Positions 23,512 to 33,726 of a stretch of DNA of 64,000 nucleotides are shown here, one piece after another (within the stretch, counting starts at the first letter, position 1; each line of letters opens with the position of its first letter). Below the pieces are notes generated by a model. It was not told where the DNA came from. It searched no databases and was given only the letters and a program-made list of their open reading frames with translations. The translations under genes were made by a program, and so were the position numbers. This DNA is from Calliopum simillimum (taxonomy: Eukaryota > Arthropoda > Insecta > Diptera > Lauxaniidae): contig OX638369.1 in assembly GCA_951812925.1 (NCBI GenBank), positions 682,001 through 746,000 of the forward strand, given 5' to 3'.

Positions 23512-25461
23512 GTTCCCTTGTTGAACTGGTTTCAGTGTTATCAGCTCTTGTCGAAGAAGAAGACATTTCGATTCTCTTAAGATTGGAAAGCGCGGGAAAA
23601 ATTTATTTTATATTCGTTGGTGTTTTTCTGTTTTCGTTGAGTAAATTATTTATTCTTTCTGATATTATTATTAATTTTAATTTTTAATTTTAATAGAATC
23701 ACGCGATTATTACAGCTTGTAAACAGTAATTAATTTTATAAGACTTTAACAATTTATAGTGCAAAAGTTATACTTTAAATTGAAAATTTTAGCGGAAAAA
23801 AATATAAATATAATGTTAGTCGAAAATTTTTAAAATCTGCAACGGTGCAATGTATTGTAAATTTAATGCAAATTGAAAAATTTAAGAAATCAATGCAATA
23901 GATTTTCCAATAGCAATAAATTTCAAAAATCAATGCAATATATTTTTTTAAATAGCAATAAATTTCAAAAATCATTTCAATAGACTTTTAAATAGCAATA
24001 AATTTCAAACACAAAATGTTTTTTTGGGGAAATATGCGGAATGCCTCTAGGATCAAACATATATAGCTCTTTTTTCAAAGTGAACGGCATTTTTTCAAAC
24101 CAGGGCCAAAAAACCCATTTTTTAGCACTGTGCTCTATACTAAAACCAAAAAAAAAAGTTGACTAAAACGGATACAAAAAACGAGTATGCAGAAAGTAAC
24201 CTGCTTGTCTGTAGATTAAAAAACAGTAAACTGAAAAACCCTAGAAAACATCGCTTACGAGATATTGCGTTTTTACTTAATTTTTTGTGTTTCTATTAAA
24301 AAATTTAATTTTTGAGCACAAAAACCACAATGATCAATATATAGAAACAAAAATAGTCAATTCTAATGTATTTTTTGATGCTAAATCCAAATCTGGTCTC
24401 AAAATTGCTCTATCACTTCTGATTTTGGAGATATCCTAACCTGAAATTTTGGCACGTACGGTTTTTTCACCACTTTTGAAGTTATATAACAGGAGCAGGT
24501 AATTGTTTATCATAAAACTCGATAAAGACCAGATTTGGATTTAGCATCAAAAAATACATTAGAATTGACTATTTTTGTTTCTATATAATGATCATTGTGG
24601 TTTTTGTGCTCAAAAATTAAATTTTTTAATAGAAACACAAAAAATTAAGTAAAAACGCAATATCTCGTAAGCGATGTTTTGTAGGGTTTTTCAGTTTACT
24701 GTTTTTTAATCTACAGACAAGCAGGTTACTTTCTGCATACTCGTTTTTTGTATCCGTTTTAGTCAACTTTTTTTTTGGTTTTAGTATAGAGCACAGTGCT
24801 AAAAAATGGGTTTTTTGGCCCTGGTTTGAAAAAATGCCGTTCACTTTGAAAAAAGAGCTATATATGTTTGATCCTAGAGGCATTCCGCATATTTCCCCAA
24901 AAAAACATTTTGGGTGCAAGCACTTTTCATTTAAAACACGTGGGGGCAGGTGTGCACTGTGTTTGAAATTTATTGCTATTTAAAAGTCTATTGAAATGAT
25001 TTTTGAAATTTATTGCTATTTAAAAAAATATATTGCATTGATTTTTGAAATTTATTGCTATTGGAAAATCTATTGCATTGATTTCTTAAATTTTTCAATT
25101 TGCATTAAATTTACAATACATTGCACCGTTGCAGATTTTAAAAATTTTCGACTAACATTATATTTATATTTTTTTCCGCTAAAATTTTCAATTTAAAGTA
25201 TAACTTTTGCACTATAAATTGTTAAAGTCTTATAAAATTAATTACTGTTTACAAGCTGTAATAATCGCGTGATTCTATTAAAATTAAAAATTAAAATTAA
25301 TAATAATATCAGAAAGAATAAATAATTTACTCAACGAAAACAGAAAAACACCAACGAATATAAAATAAATTTTTCCCGCGCTTTCCAATCTTAAGAGAAT
25401 CGAAATGTCTTCTTCTTCGACAAGAGCTGATAACACTGAAACCAGTTCAACAAGGGAACTC
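23512..25461. repeat. Near-perfect inverted repeat, arms ~0.9 kb, loop ~128 bp
   Basis: Sequence 24526-25461 reads as the reverse complement of 23512-24397, except for about 48 bp present only on the right (about 24907-24955). Identity is very high: the same 66-codon open frame is preserved on both arms. The outer part of each arm is the 5' end of the LINE, including the first ~80 bp of its ORF1. The inner part contains a hairpin-type repeat. Either a recent inverted duplication or an assembly inversion could explain this. Confidence 0.75.
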
Positions 25462-26388
25462 AGATCGAGAAAATTGGTAAGCTCAAATCAAATCAAATCA
25501 AACGAACAAGATGTTTCAACACCGAAGTCAATTCCTAAGAGAGCGACTAATGTCACAGCAAATGAACCACATTTTTCAACACCGAAATCGAACTCAAAAG
25601 CTACAGCTTCTGATACTGATTCTCCCGCTAAAATCTTTTCTCAAGAGCTAGAAAAACACACGAATGCAATTCTGGCGAAACTCACTTCTGAAATGAATAA
25701 ACTACGGAGTGAGGTGTTAACACACCTTTCAACAATTGAACAAAACTTTAAATTATCGCTCAATGCTTTGCAATCGATAGTGGAAAGTATGGAGAAACAA
25801 ACCAACGTAAGTCAGACGTTGTGTTCAATGGAGCTTAATCAGCTTAATGTAGAGATGGCAAATATTAGTGAGAGTTGTGATGAACTAGAACGCAAAAATC
25901 TTGCAGCTGATGCTGTTCTCTTTGGAGTACCGGAGTTGCTAGAGGAAAACCTTACAATGGTCTTTTTAAGCTTGTGCAAAACTATTGAATGCAAGCCACC
26001 AGTGTTAAAAACAATTTTTCGCCTTCCTCGCAACGAAGGTGCGAAATCAAATACTGATCCACCAATTATTCTAAAATTAAACACGACGCAAGAGCGAAAT
26101 ATGGTTTTGAAGACCATAAACGATTTTCGTAAAGCGAACGAACGGCAACTATGGCTCCGAGACATTGGTCTAGATTCGGTCAGTTACATATACTTAAATG
26201 AGAGTCTAACGAAAAGAAATCACTCTCTCTTCTCAGAAGCCATGCGAATGAAGCGACACAATCAGCTCTCCTCCGTGCGCACTAGAAATGGATCAGTTTA
26301 TGTATTAGGCGGTATGAACGAGAATTACATCAAAGTTACCTGCAAAACTACACTTACCACAATCAGTGCAGATGCAGAAGAAATGTGA
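25405..26388 (+). CDS. LINE ORF1 protein (nucleic-acid-binding, coiled coil)
   Basis: The 327-residue ORF starts with ATG and is intact. Residues 1-75 are Ser/Thr-rich and disordered-looking. About 80-165 show heptad-like Leu/Ile spacing typical of a coiled coil (LAKLTSEMNKLRSEVLTHL). About 165-315 form a globular region (ADAVLFGVPE, TIFRLPRNEG, PPIILKLNT, LWLRDIG, YIYLNESLTKRN, VRTRNGSVYVLGG) of the type found in ORF1 proteins of insect LINEs. In that family the protein coats retroelement RNA. No zinc knuckles were seen. It is the only uninterrupted gene of this element, about 250 bp upstream of ORF2. The first ~80 bp are duplicated in inverted orientation at about 23512-23590. Confidence 0.8.
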   Translation: MSSSSTRADNTETSSTRELRSRKLVSSNQIKSNEQDVSTPKSIPKRATNVTANEPHFSTPKSNSKATASDTDSPAKIFSQELEKHTNAILAKLTSEMNKLRSEVLTHLSTIEQNFKLSLNALQSIVESMEKQTNVSQTLCSMELNQLNVEMANISESCDELERKNLAADAVLFGVPELLEENLTMVFLSLCKTIECKPPVLKTIFRLPRNEGAKSNTDPPIILKLNTTQERNMVLKTINDFRKANERQLWLRDIGLDSVSYIYLNESLTKRNHSLFSEAMRMKRHNQLSSVRTRNGSVYVLGGMNENYIKVTCKTTLTTISADAEEM

Positions 26389-26637
26389 CTTTTAATTTTA
26401 ATCATGATGTTTAAACGAATGAGTCAGAAAACAATGTTTATCCCGTTGCATATTTATATATTTGTGTAATAACTTTATTTAATTTTATATATTTCTCTTT
26501 TATTTTTCAGCATTTTTCTCTTGTTTTTCCATACCTTCTTTCATACTTTGATTTTAAGAGATCTTCAATATTTGCTAATTTTGTTCTCCTTTGTTGGTAT
26601 TTGGTTGTTTTCTTTCTGGCTGCACTATAGTCTAAAT

Positions 26638-28496
26638 GACTAGTGCTTTAAATGCAGAAGGTAGCACTGTAGACATATCGAACACCCTATTAAAAGCAAT
26701 GTGTAATCGCAATAAAGGATTCCATATAAGTACTTATGTCATCTAAACGCGCTAAGCTTAAAAAATAAAGTTGATGATCTGCGTCTCCTTGTCAATAGTA
26801 GTAATGTGGATATAATATGCATATCTGAAACTTGGTTAAAAAATTTAATGTGCTCTAAACTGTTTAAGCTTAATGGTTATAAATTTGTACGTGCAGATAG
26901 ATATGGTAAAGTAGGTGGAGGTGTTGGCATTTATGTTAAAAGTTGCTACAAGTTTCATGTTATTAAAAAATCAACGAACAACGATTTATTGGAGTTTATT
27001 TTCATAGAGTTGTTGCACAAGTCTGGAAATTTTGTGGTTGGCTGTGTATATATGGCTCCCAACATTGCAAATGTAACATTAGTAAGAGACATTTTAGAAG
27101 ATATTACTCCACGTTACACTGATGTTGTCCTATGCGGTGACTTGAATTTAAATATACTGAACAACAACAACACACAATTTTTTGAAATGGCCGAACTATT
27201 CAATTTTAAGTTCGCGAATATAGATATTGCGACACATTTTCGACCAAACTGTGTACCCACTCTACTGGATTTGTTTTTAATATCTGACTTAAGCCTTATC
27301 TTATGTTATGATCAACTGTCTGTACCTCCTTTCTCACATCATGATTTGATCTTCGTCTCCATAAACTTATATCCTCTGGCTGTTAGTGATGAATAATTTA
27401 AATTTCCTCAATTTTCAAATATTGACCTATCCTCTTTATTTCATGAATGTCAAATGACAGATTGGATGACTCTCTACACAACCAATGATGTAAACAAGCA
27501 GATTGAGTTTTTCAATAGTATAATTATTCATCTGTATAATGCACATGTCCCCATAAAGATTAAAAAAAGAACTCCAACCAAATTCCCATGGCTATCTTAC
27601 GAGGTGAAAATACTCATCGAAAAAAGGGGATATCTTATATGCCAGGTGGAAGAGATACAAATGTTCGGTCCTTTACATGGAATTTAAACGTGCTCGTAAT
27701 GCTGTTACAGCCCTTATACGAAAAAATAAGATGTCCTATTACGAAAATAAATTCGCTCGTAGTAAATCGAGTTCTGACTTTTGGAAAAATATTCGTTCGG
27801 TTGGGTTAAAAAAAGATGCTGGAAACGTAACAATGAATTTAAATTTAAATGATCTGAACAAACAGTTTCTCCAACCTACACAAAATTTAAATTATCAGGC
27901 ACAACTTTCAGTTTCCACGGTTACGGAAGAGTCAACTTTTGCCCTCTCAGGTGTTGACATGGTTAGTGTTGGTGAAGCTATTTTAAAAATTAAATCAAAA
28001 GCCATAGGATCAGATAATATCCATCCAGACTTCATAAAAATCCTTTTACCAGTTGTTTTATGTCATATAACTCATATATTTAACGCAATAATCACCACTT
28101 CCGTGTTCCCTAGTTCTTGGAAAACCACAAAAATCATACCTTTGCCAAAAAATAAGGTTGAGGTCCAATTTCGATACTGCCATTTCTTAGTAAAGCTTTT
28201 GAAGCAATCGTTAGTGACCAAATAGAAACTCACCTCAATATAAACAATTTAAAAACAAAACATCAATCAGGCTTTCGGGTGAATCGCAGCTGTACAACAG
28301 CATTATTGAAAGTATGTGAAGACATTCGATCAGGTTTAGAAAACGACATGAATGGCCTAATCGCATTTCTGGACTTTTCTAAAGCATTCGACTGTATAGA
28401 TCATAGGATCCTCATTACAAAATTATCAACTCAGTTCCGCTTTGATGCATCCCTCTGTAATATTTTGTCATCATATCTTTCTAATCGTTCTCAGTA
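26638..28496 (+). pseudogene. LINE ORF2, endonuclease and N-terminal RT part (broken)
   Basis: Endonuclease motifs of the exonuclease-endonuclease-phosphatase fold appear in order: LSLKNKVDDLRLL, ICISETWL, VGGGVGIYV, GCVYMAPN, VVLCGDLNLNIL, LLDLFLISD and SHHDLIFVSI. RT motifs follow: IGSDNIHPDFIKILLP, FPSSWKTTKIIPLPKN, HQSGFRVNRSCTTALL and IAFLDFSKAFDCIDH, the last holding the first catalytic Asp. Lesions are a frame change before the endonuclease, an in-frame TAA after VSDE (27394-27396) and frameshifts near 27650 and 28170. The reading frame stops where the 533-bp element begins at 28497. A likely original start is the ATG at 26638. Confidence 0.8.
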
Positions 28497-29029
28497 CACG
28501 GTGGTTTTTAAAAAATTTTAACTTTTTGAAATACCACCCGCGATTTTTTTCAGGGATAATGTTGGGGGACTCTTCTAGTATCTAAATCCGCAAACCGCGA
28601 AATCGAACGTCTAGCCGTTTTTTTTTTCGACCTTTTAGTTTTTTTAACGATTTTTGAGTATATCTCGGACGAAATTTGTCTGCTCTTTTCTACCAACCGA
28701 AGCATTTAAAACCATTCTTTATCTTCAAAATGAGCTAACAAGTGGTCTCTTGTAATTGTTTTCTAAAAAGTTATTAGAATTACACATATATACATACTTA
28801 TACAAGTATATAATGTACGTATACATATATATGTACACATATATATGTATATACACACCGAGATATACTCAAAAATCGTTAAAAAAACTAAAAGGTCGAA
28901 AAAAAAAACAGCTAGACGTTCGATTTCGCGGTTTGCGGATTTAGATACTAGAAGGGTCCCCCAACATTATCCCTGAAAAAAATCGCGGGTGGTATTTCAA
29001 AAAGTTAAAATTTTTTAAAAACCACCGTG
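28497..29029. mobile_element. 533-bp hairpin element, TIR CACGGTGG, duplication AGTA, inside the LINE
   Basis: CACGGTGGTTTTTAAAAAAT faces TTTTTTAAAAACCACCGTG. AGTA stands on both sides (28493-28496 and 29030-29033). Arms of about 175 bp are almost identical; the loop contains a TA/CA-rich tract and the shared core CTCGGACGAAAT...CTTCAAAATGAG. Removing the element and one AGTA restores the RT frame (SNRSQY followed by VSVHNKN), so the borders are secure. No coding capacity. CAC ends with a 4-bp duplication match 19644-21025. Confidence 0.88.
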
Positions 29030-29542
29030 AGTATGTTAGCGTACACAACAAAAACTCATCTTTACTTAGGGTGACATCAGGTGTACCCCAAGGTTTAGTT
29101 TTGGGACCCCTTTTGTTTTTGACCTTTATAAACGATATCGCTGATTGTTTTCAGATATGTGAACATCATATTTATGCCGATGATATTCAAATATACAAGT
29201 TGTTTCCAAAATCTTTACTCAGTGTAACAATAGATGAAATAAATCTTGAGTTAGGAAGGCTAACTAAATGGTCCGAAAATAATAGGATGAAGCTAAATCC
29301 AGTTAAGAGTAAAGCTATGTTTATTAGCAGGAGCAAAAATAATGCAGATATTCCCCCGCTTCTACTAAACCACTCCCAAATAGAGTATGTCATTACAATG
29401 AAAAATCTTGGTGTTTACTTTAACAGCAGCTTGACTTGGAATGCTCACATCAACAATGTGGTCTCAAAGGTTTATGGTGCACTTAGAGGACTTAGCCCAA
29501 CAACTAAGTACCTACCAATTAAGGTAAAGCTGAGTCTTGTTA
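29030..29542 (+). pseudogene. LINE ORF2, RT palm part with YADD
   Basis: This continues the RT after the hairpin insertion. VTSGVPQGLVLGPLLFLTFI, HIYADDIQIYKL (the catalytic YADD is intact), WSENNRMKLNPVKSKAM and NLGVYFNSSLTWNAHI are all in one frame, open from about 29034 to 29542. It is then cut by the mariner element. The motifs are those of LINE reverse transcriptases, which carry out target-primed reverse transcription. Confidence 0.85.
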
Positions 29543-30394
29543 TTGGGTGTACAACTTAAAAACCGGAATTTGATGGTGGATCGTTTTTGAAGGTACATTT
29601 GACAGCTGTCAAAATCAGTCAACAAAACAATTTTATCTTGTGTGCATCATTATTATTTTTCACGATAAATAACTTCGAAAATTGGAGAAAAAGACAGCAT
29701 TTGCGGGAGGTTTTTTGCAAAGAAAACTGCTGCGGAAAGTCATAGTTTGCTTGTAGAAGTTTATGGGGACTATGCTCCAGCTGAATCAAGCTGTCGTGAG
29801 TGGTTTCGACGGTTTAAAAGTGGTGATTTTGATGTCGAAGACAAAGAACGTCTTGGTCAGGACCAGCTAGGTGTGATCCATTATGAGCTGTTGCCAGGTG
29901 GCCAAACCATTAATGCTCAACTCTATCGTCAACAATTGATCCGATTGAAGCAGAAAATCCAGGCAGAGCGGCCAACGTATGCGACCAGACACGAGGCAAT
30001 CATTTTCCACCACGATAACGCTCGGCCACATATTGCTGCCCCAGTCAAAAATTACCTGGAAAACAACGGATGGGAAATCTATACAAATTTTGCCTCACCC
30101 GCCTTATAGCCCAGACCTTGCACCATCAGACTACCATTTGTTCCGATCAATGCAGAATGCCCTATCAGGAATACGGTTCACTTAAGTTCAAGATATCGAA
30201 AATTGGCTCGATTAATTTTTGGCCGCCAAGCCGGCGCAATTTTTTTGGGATGGAATTCATAAATTGCCTGAAAGATGAGGAAATGTTGTAGCTTCCAATG
30301 GACAATACTTTGAATAAAATATATTGTAACATTTTTCCACAATAAAGCATCGAATTTCTCTAAAAAAATTCCGGTTTTTAAGTTGTACACCCAA
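29543..30394 (+). mobile_element. Internally deleted mariner element
   Basis: Terminal inverted repeats of 29 bp begin TTGGGTGTACAACTTAAAAA at both ends and are flanked by TA (29541-29542 and 30395-30396). The length of 852 bp compares with about 1.3 kb for full mariners. The transposase remnant inside lacks its middle third. Excising the element with one TA restores the LINE frame (LSLV followed by RSFILPIILYS). The TTGGGTG start is typical of the mellifera/mauritiana-type mariners; the exact subfamily is uncertain. Confidence 0.92.
29681..30291 (+). pseudogene. mariner transposase remnant
   Basis: The N-terminal helix-turn-helix part is visible (AESHSLLVEVYGDYAP, CREWFRRFKSGDFDVEDKER). It then jumps to DQLGVIHYELL near the C-terminal half, a deletion of roughly 130-150 residues that removes the first catalytic Asp. 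The other two acidic positions remain: HHDNARPH and, after a frameshift near 30090, PPYSPDLAPSDYHLF (D34D-type spacing). GIHKLPER near the end is also typical. Stop codons and the frameshift make it non-functional. Confidence 0.88.
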
Positions 30395-30396
30395 TA

Positions 30397-30843
30397 GGTC
30401 CTTCATATTGCCAATTATACTTTACAGCTGTGAGTTATTTTCAAACCTTGATCATAAATCTGCCAGAAAATTATCAGTATCCTATAATAGTTGTGCAAGA
30501 TATATTTTTAGCATAAGGAGACATACATATACATATTTCCGCCTACACAAAAATTATAGCTGGTTGCTCTCTAATTCCTCTGCTAAGATATCGTACCATC
30601 TTACTGCTTTTTAAAATTATACGCAGCAGGGAACCAGATTATCTCTTCCAAATTTTAAGATTTGCTAGAACTCAGAGAACTGCGCAATTAATACTGCCTC
30701 TCAACAGGTATCTTTCAACTTCGCGACATTTCTTCGTTTATTCGATACGTCTATGGAATATGCTGCCTACACGCTTGAAGCATATTAACAACTTAAATGC
30801 CTTCAAGAGAGAACTATTAGTTTATTTTGCAAATGATCTCTGA
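30397..30843 (+). pseudogene. LINE ORF2 C-terminal part
   Basis: After the mariner the frame resumes with FILPIILYSCELFSNLDHKS and ARKLSVSYN. A frameshift occurs near 30565, followed by LIPLLRYRTILLLFKIIRSR, QRTAQLILPLNRY, FFVYSIRLWNMLP and the stop TGA at 30841-30843. The region corresponds to the thumb and C-terminal segment of LINE RT proteins. The 3' UTR and tetranucleotide tail follow. Confidence 0.75.
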
Positions 30844-31176
30844 AAATTGCTTTATATCTTGTATCTTATTTACTTACATACATTATTTCCACTTCGCTCT
30901 TTTTCTCTATTTTTAATTTTCTGTCTCCTTAACACTAGTTCTACATTCTATCACTACTGTCTTTACTTCATATACGGTATCTTATTATTATTATAACTAT
31001 TATTTATATCTATTATTTTTAGAATTTATAAACTGTGTATTTAATTATAAATTATAACTTTTATTTTTTTTATTTTGTTTTCTTAATAATATTAACAGAA
31101 GCTTGTGCAACATTAAAAAGAGCAATCTTATTTGTACAATGATTAATGAATGAATAAATAAATAAATAAATAAATA

Positions 31177-32290
31177 TAGGTCAAAAGGCACACTATTTTG
31201 GCCAAAAATCATAACGTCCATATTATCATGGATACCAACTGTAAATGTAGTTTTTATGTTAACTCTAGACTAAAAGAACAATTCTGAAAAAAATCTGAAC
31301 CCTTGTACTACCGGGTCAAAAATGGCACGTCATAAATTCTCTAAACAAATAACACATACCAGCAGGGTTTTTTTTCAAGCATTCCAAAGTATGTAGCTTT
31401 ATGTGTAAAATCTGAATCTGAGGTCAAAATTGACCCATCACCTCAGGATTTGGAGATATTTGAGGTCAAACTCATGACAAATGGCTATTTTGGCTATTTT
31501 TGAGGTTCGATGCAAACTGCACGAAATTTTCGTTATTTTTTTTACAAAATGTATAACGTAGTTCTGTTATGTCTGTTATCATACTTTCTTTAAAAGTTAT
31601 GGCCGATTTTAGATGACATCTTGAAAATGGGTAAAACCCCACAACTTTGGATTTCATGATATCATCTTAAATATGCAATAACTTTTGAAGGAAGTATTGT
31701 ATGGCATTTTTTAAGACCTCGTTTTAAAGGTTTAAAGGTAAAAATAAATGTTGTGCAGTCTACAACTAACCTCAAACGTAACAAAAGTACTAATTTTTCG
31801 TATATTAACCTCAAATATCTCTATTTTTCAAAAAACCTAATGCAAAAATTATGCACACTTTTACCCAAGTTACTTGGATTAGTAGTATCTTCAACATTTT
31901 CTAATAAAAAATTGAAAAACAGCTTCTTCGTTTTCTTTTTTGTCTGTCTTTTGCAACCAGAACTCGAATAAATCGGGATTGTGAAGAAAAGTTACCTGAC
32001 AAAAAATTCATTAAAGAAAAAACGGGCAAAATCGGGCGTCCATATTTCTAAATAACATTAACGATAGCAGCGTCTTACTGGTTTCGGGTTTCTTAGGACT
32101 AACAAATTTCAACAAAATTTTAAAAGATTTAACGAAGTTCAAAATTTAAAAAAAAATATTAAAAGTCAGGGGTCTAATTTGAATTTTAGATTTTTCCACA
32201 AAAAAACCAAAACATATTTATATGTTTTGACCTAAATTGCGTTATACATCACACCTCTCGGGAAGATAGGGACAACCTCGACTTGGAGTC
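31177..32290. other. Spacer with a diverged copy of the shared hairpin core
   Basis: GGAGATATTTGAGGTC (about 31449) and GCAAACTGCACGAAAT (about 31511) resemble the loop core of the hairpins at 19644, 22243, 28497 and 44084. No arms or termini were recognised. No coding region was found. Confidence 0.35.
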
Positions 32291-32294
32291 ACTG

Positions 32295-32740
32295 AAGATT
32301 TTTTGATGAGGTTTTGTTCGTTTACCTCTCTTGAGTTGGTAACTACGAAAACGAAAATCCCAACTCGTCCTTCTTCCAATTAAACTGGGCTTAAGTCCTT
32401 TTTTACGAAGCAAGTTTGAATTACTAATTTATAGTGCCCTCAAAGTCTTGGAAGTGAAATTTTTTTGATGAGGTTTTGTTCGTTAATTTGCTCCGAGTTG
32501 GAAAATAAGAAAATTAAATCAGAATAGTTCCTTATTGCGAGTAAGCCGAGTTTAAGCGCCATTTTTCTTTGTATGTTTAAACTATCAATATTAAATCGAC
32601 CTCGAAATACTGGCAGTAAATCTTTTGATGAGGTTTTGTTCAATAAGTCTGCTTGAGTAGTATAAGGTGAAAAAATTAATCAAAACAACTCTTTCTTGCA
32701 CAGAAATCGGCTTTAAGCACCTTTTTTGCCTCTAAGTTTT
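32295..32740 (-). repeat. ~160-bp tandem repeat, left arm of a foldback-like structure
   Basis: Three diverged units, each with TTTTTGATGAGGTTTTGTTC followed by a GAGTTGG block and a CTTAAG/TTTAAGCRCC block, start at about 32300, 32462 and 32622. Inverted copies lie at 38225-39035, so the two arrays bracket the Penelope-like cluster as in foldback elements. Confidence 0.65.
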
Positions 32741-32827
32741 GAATAAAACATACTACAAGCAAAATGCTGAGCTGCAGCCGTATCAATAAAAACAAAAAGT
32801 TATATGTTTTTATGTTTTTTTATATTT

Positions 32828-32866
32828 TGCGATATTTCGACTTAAATTTTAAGTCATCATCAGGCA
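32828..32866 (-). ncRNA. Hammerhead ribozyme motif, left end of the Penelope cluster
   Basis: On the minus strand the order is TGC, CTGATGA, an 8-bp self-complementary stem II (GACTTAAA/TTTAAGTC), GAAA, then ATATC and GCA. CTGATGA and GAAA are the invariant hammerhead core; GCA can pair with the upstream TGC as stem I. Stem III (ATAT) is too short for a monomer but self-complementary, as in dimeric type-I hammerheads of Penelope-like elements. Cleavage would follow the AUC triplet. Confidence 0.6.
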
Positions 32867-32989
32867 CTGAATAGTATAAAGAAAGACAAAAAGGCAAAAA
32901 TAAATAAACACAGAAAAATTAATTACAAAAAATTAAATTTACATGGTTGAGATTTGTCGATCGACAGATGCTAACCGATGTCCGTATAA

Positions 32990-33697
32990 CTATCGACTGA
33001 TTTTATGTTTTATTAACTGTTTGTAAATGTGTGCACAGTTGTCGGTGTCTGTCTTGTAGTTTAGTCGTTTGTTCGTCGGCGTATTAATGATGTGCAACAT
33101 TTCTATCGTGTATTGTCTAAAGTAATTTGTCTCTTGTTGCAAAATTTTTGTATTTTCAAATGCAGGTGTGTGTCTCTGCTGTATACAATGTTGCGCCAGT
33201 GCAGTTTTATTCAGATTTTCGGATTTTAAATCTGATTTGTGTGACGAAATTCTAGTCTTCAGCTTAGATTTTGTCGTACCAACATATACTTGATCGCATA
33301 TGTTGGTCCCGTCTCCGTTGCATGATATTCTGTATATCAGGTTTGATTTGTCCATATCATCTATTTTACTTTTCGTATTAGTATAAATATTTTTGAGAGT
33401 ATTATACGATTTTGGTGCTAGGCAGTATTTGTTTTTGTCATATATGTCCGTTTTTCCCAGTTTTTCAGTAAAACCTTGAAGGTATGTTACGCCTTTATAA
33501 ATCTTCGGTTCCGGGTTTCTTACTCTTGGATTTTTATTATGGATGATGGTTTCTTTTATTAATCGATTAACTGTTTGGAGTGGGAAATCGTTCATGGTTA
33601 GTATTTTTCTAATGCGATTTTTATTTATTTTGTGGAAAATGACGTCACTTATGTTGAAAACTCTGCTTATAAAATTCTTTGCCGTGTTAAAAATCAT
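32990..33697 (-). pseudogene. Penelope GIY-YIG endonuclease end, copy A
   Basis: A 235-residue frame includes KNRIRKILTMNDFPLQTVNR and then the endonuclease: LIYRISCNGDG, QVYVGTTKSKLKTRISSHK, ALAQHCIQQRHTPAFEN and TIEMLHIINTPTNKRLNYK. The YVGTTK..LKTR..SHK pattern matches the GIY-YIG nuclease fold, which nicks target DNA. It is out of frame with the RT part just upstream because of a deletion, so copy A is non-functional. The 3' tail with the hammerhead motif follows. Confidence 0.82.
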
Positions 33698-33726
33698 TTT
33701 CTTCGGATGTTTAGAATGGAAATTAA

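Larger units (their letters stand above)
25090..31176 (+). mobile_element. Nearly full-length non-LTR retrotransposon (LINE), inactive
   Basis: The order is 5' leader, ORF1 (25405-26388), ~250-bp spacer, EN-RT ORF2 remnants to 30843, 3' tail and (AAAT)n at about 31148-31176. ORF2 is split by a 533-bp hairpin element and an 852-bp mariner, and has a nonsense codon and several frameshifts. Domain order and the tetranucleotide tail fit the Jockey/CR1 group of insect LINEs; I cannot name the clade. The 5' boundary is approximate. A truncated antisense copy of the 5' end sits at 23512-23890. Confidence 0.8.
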
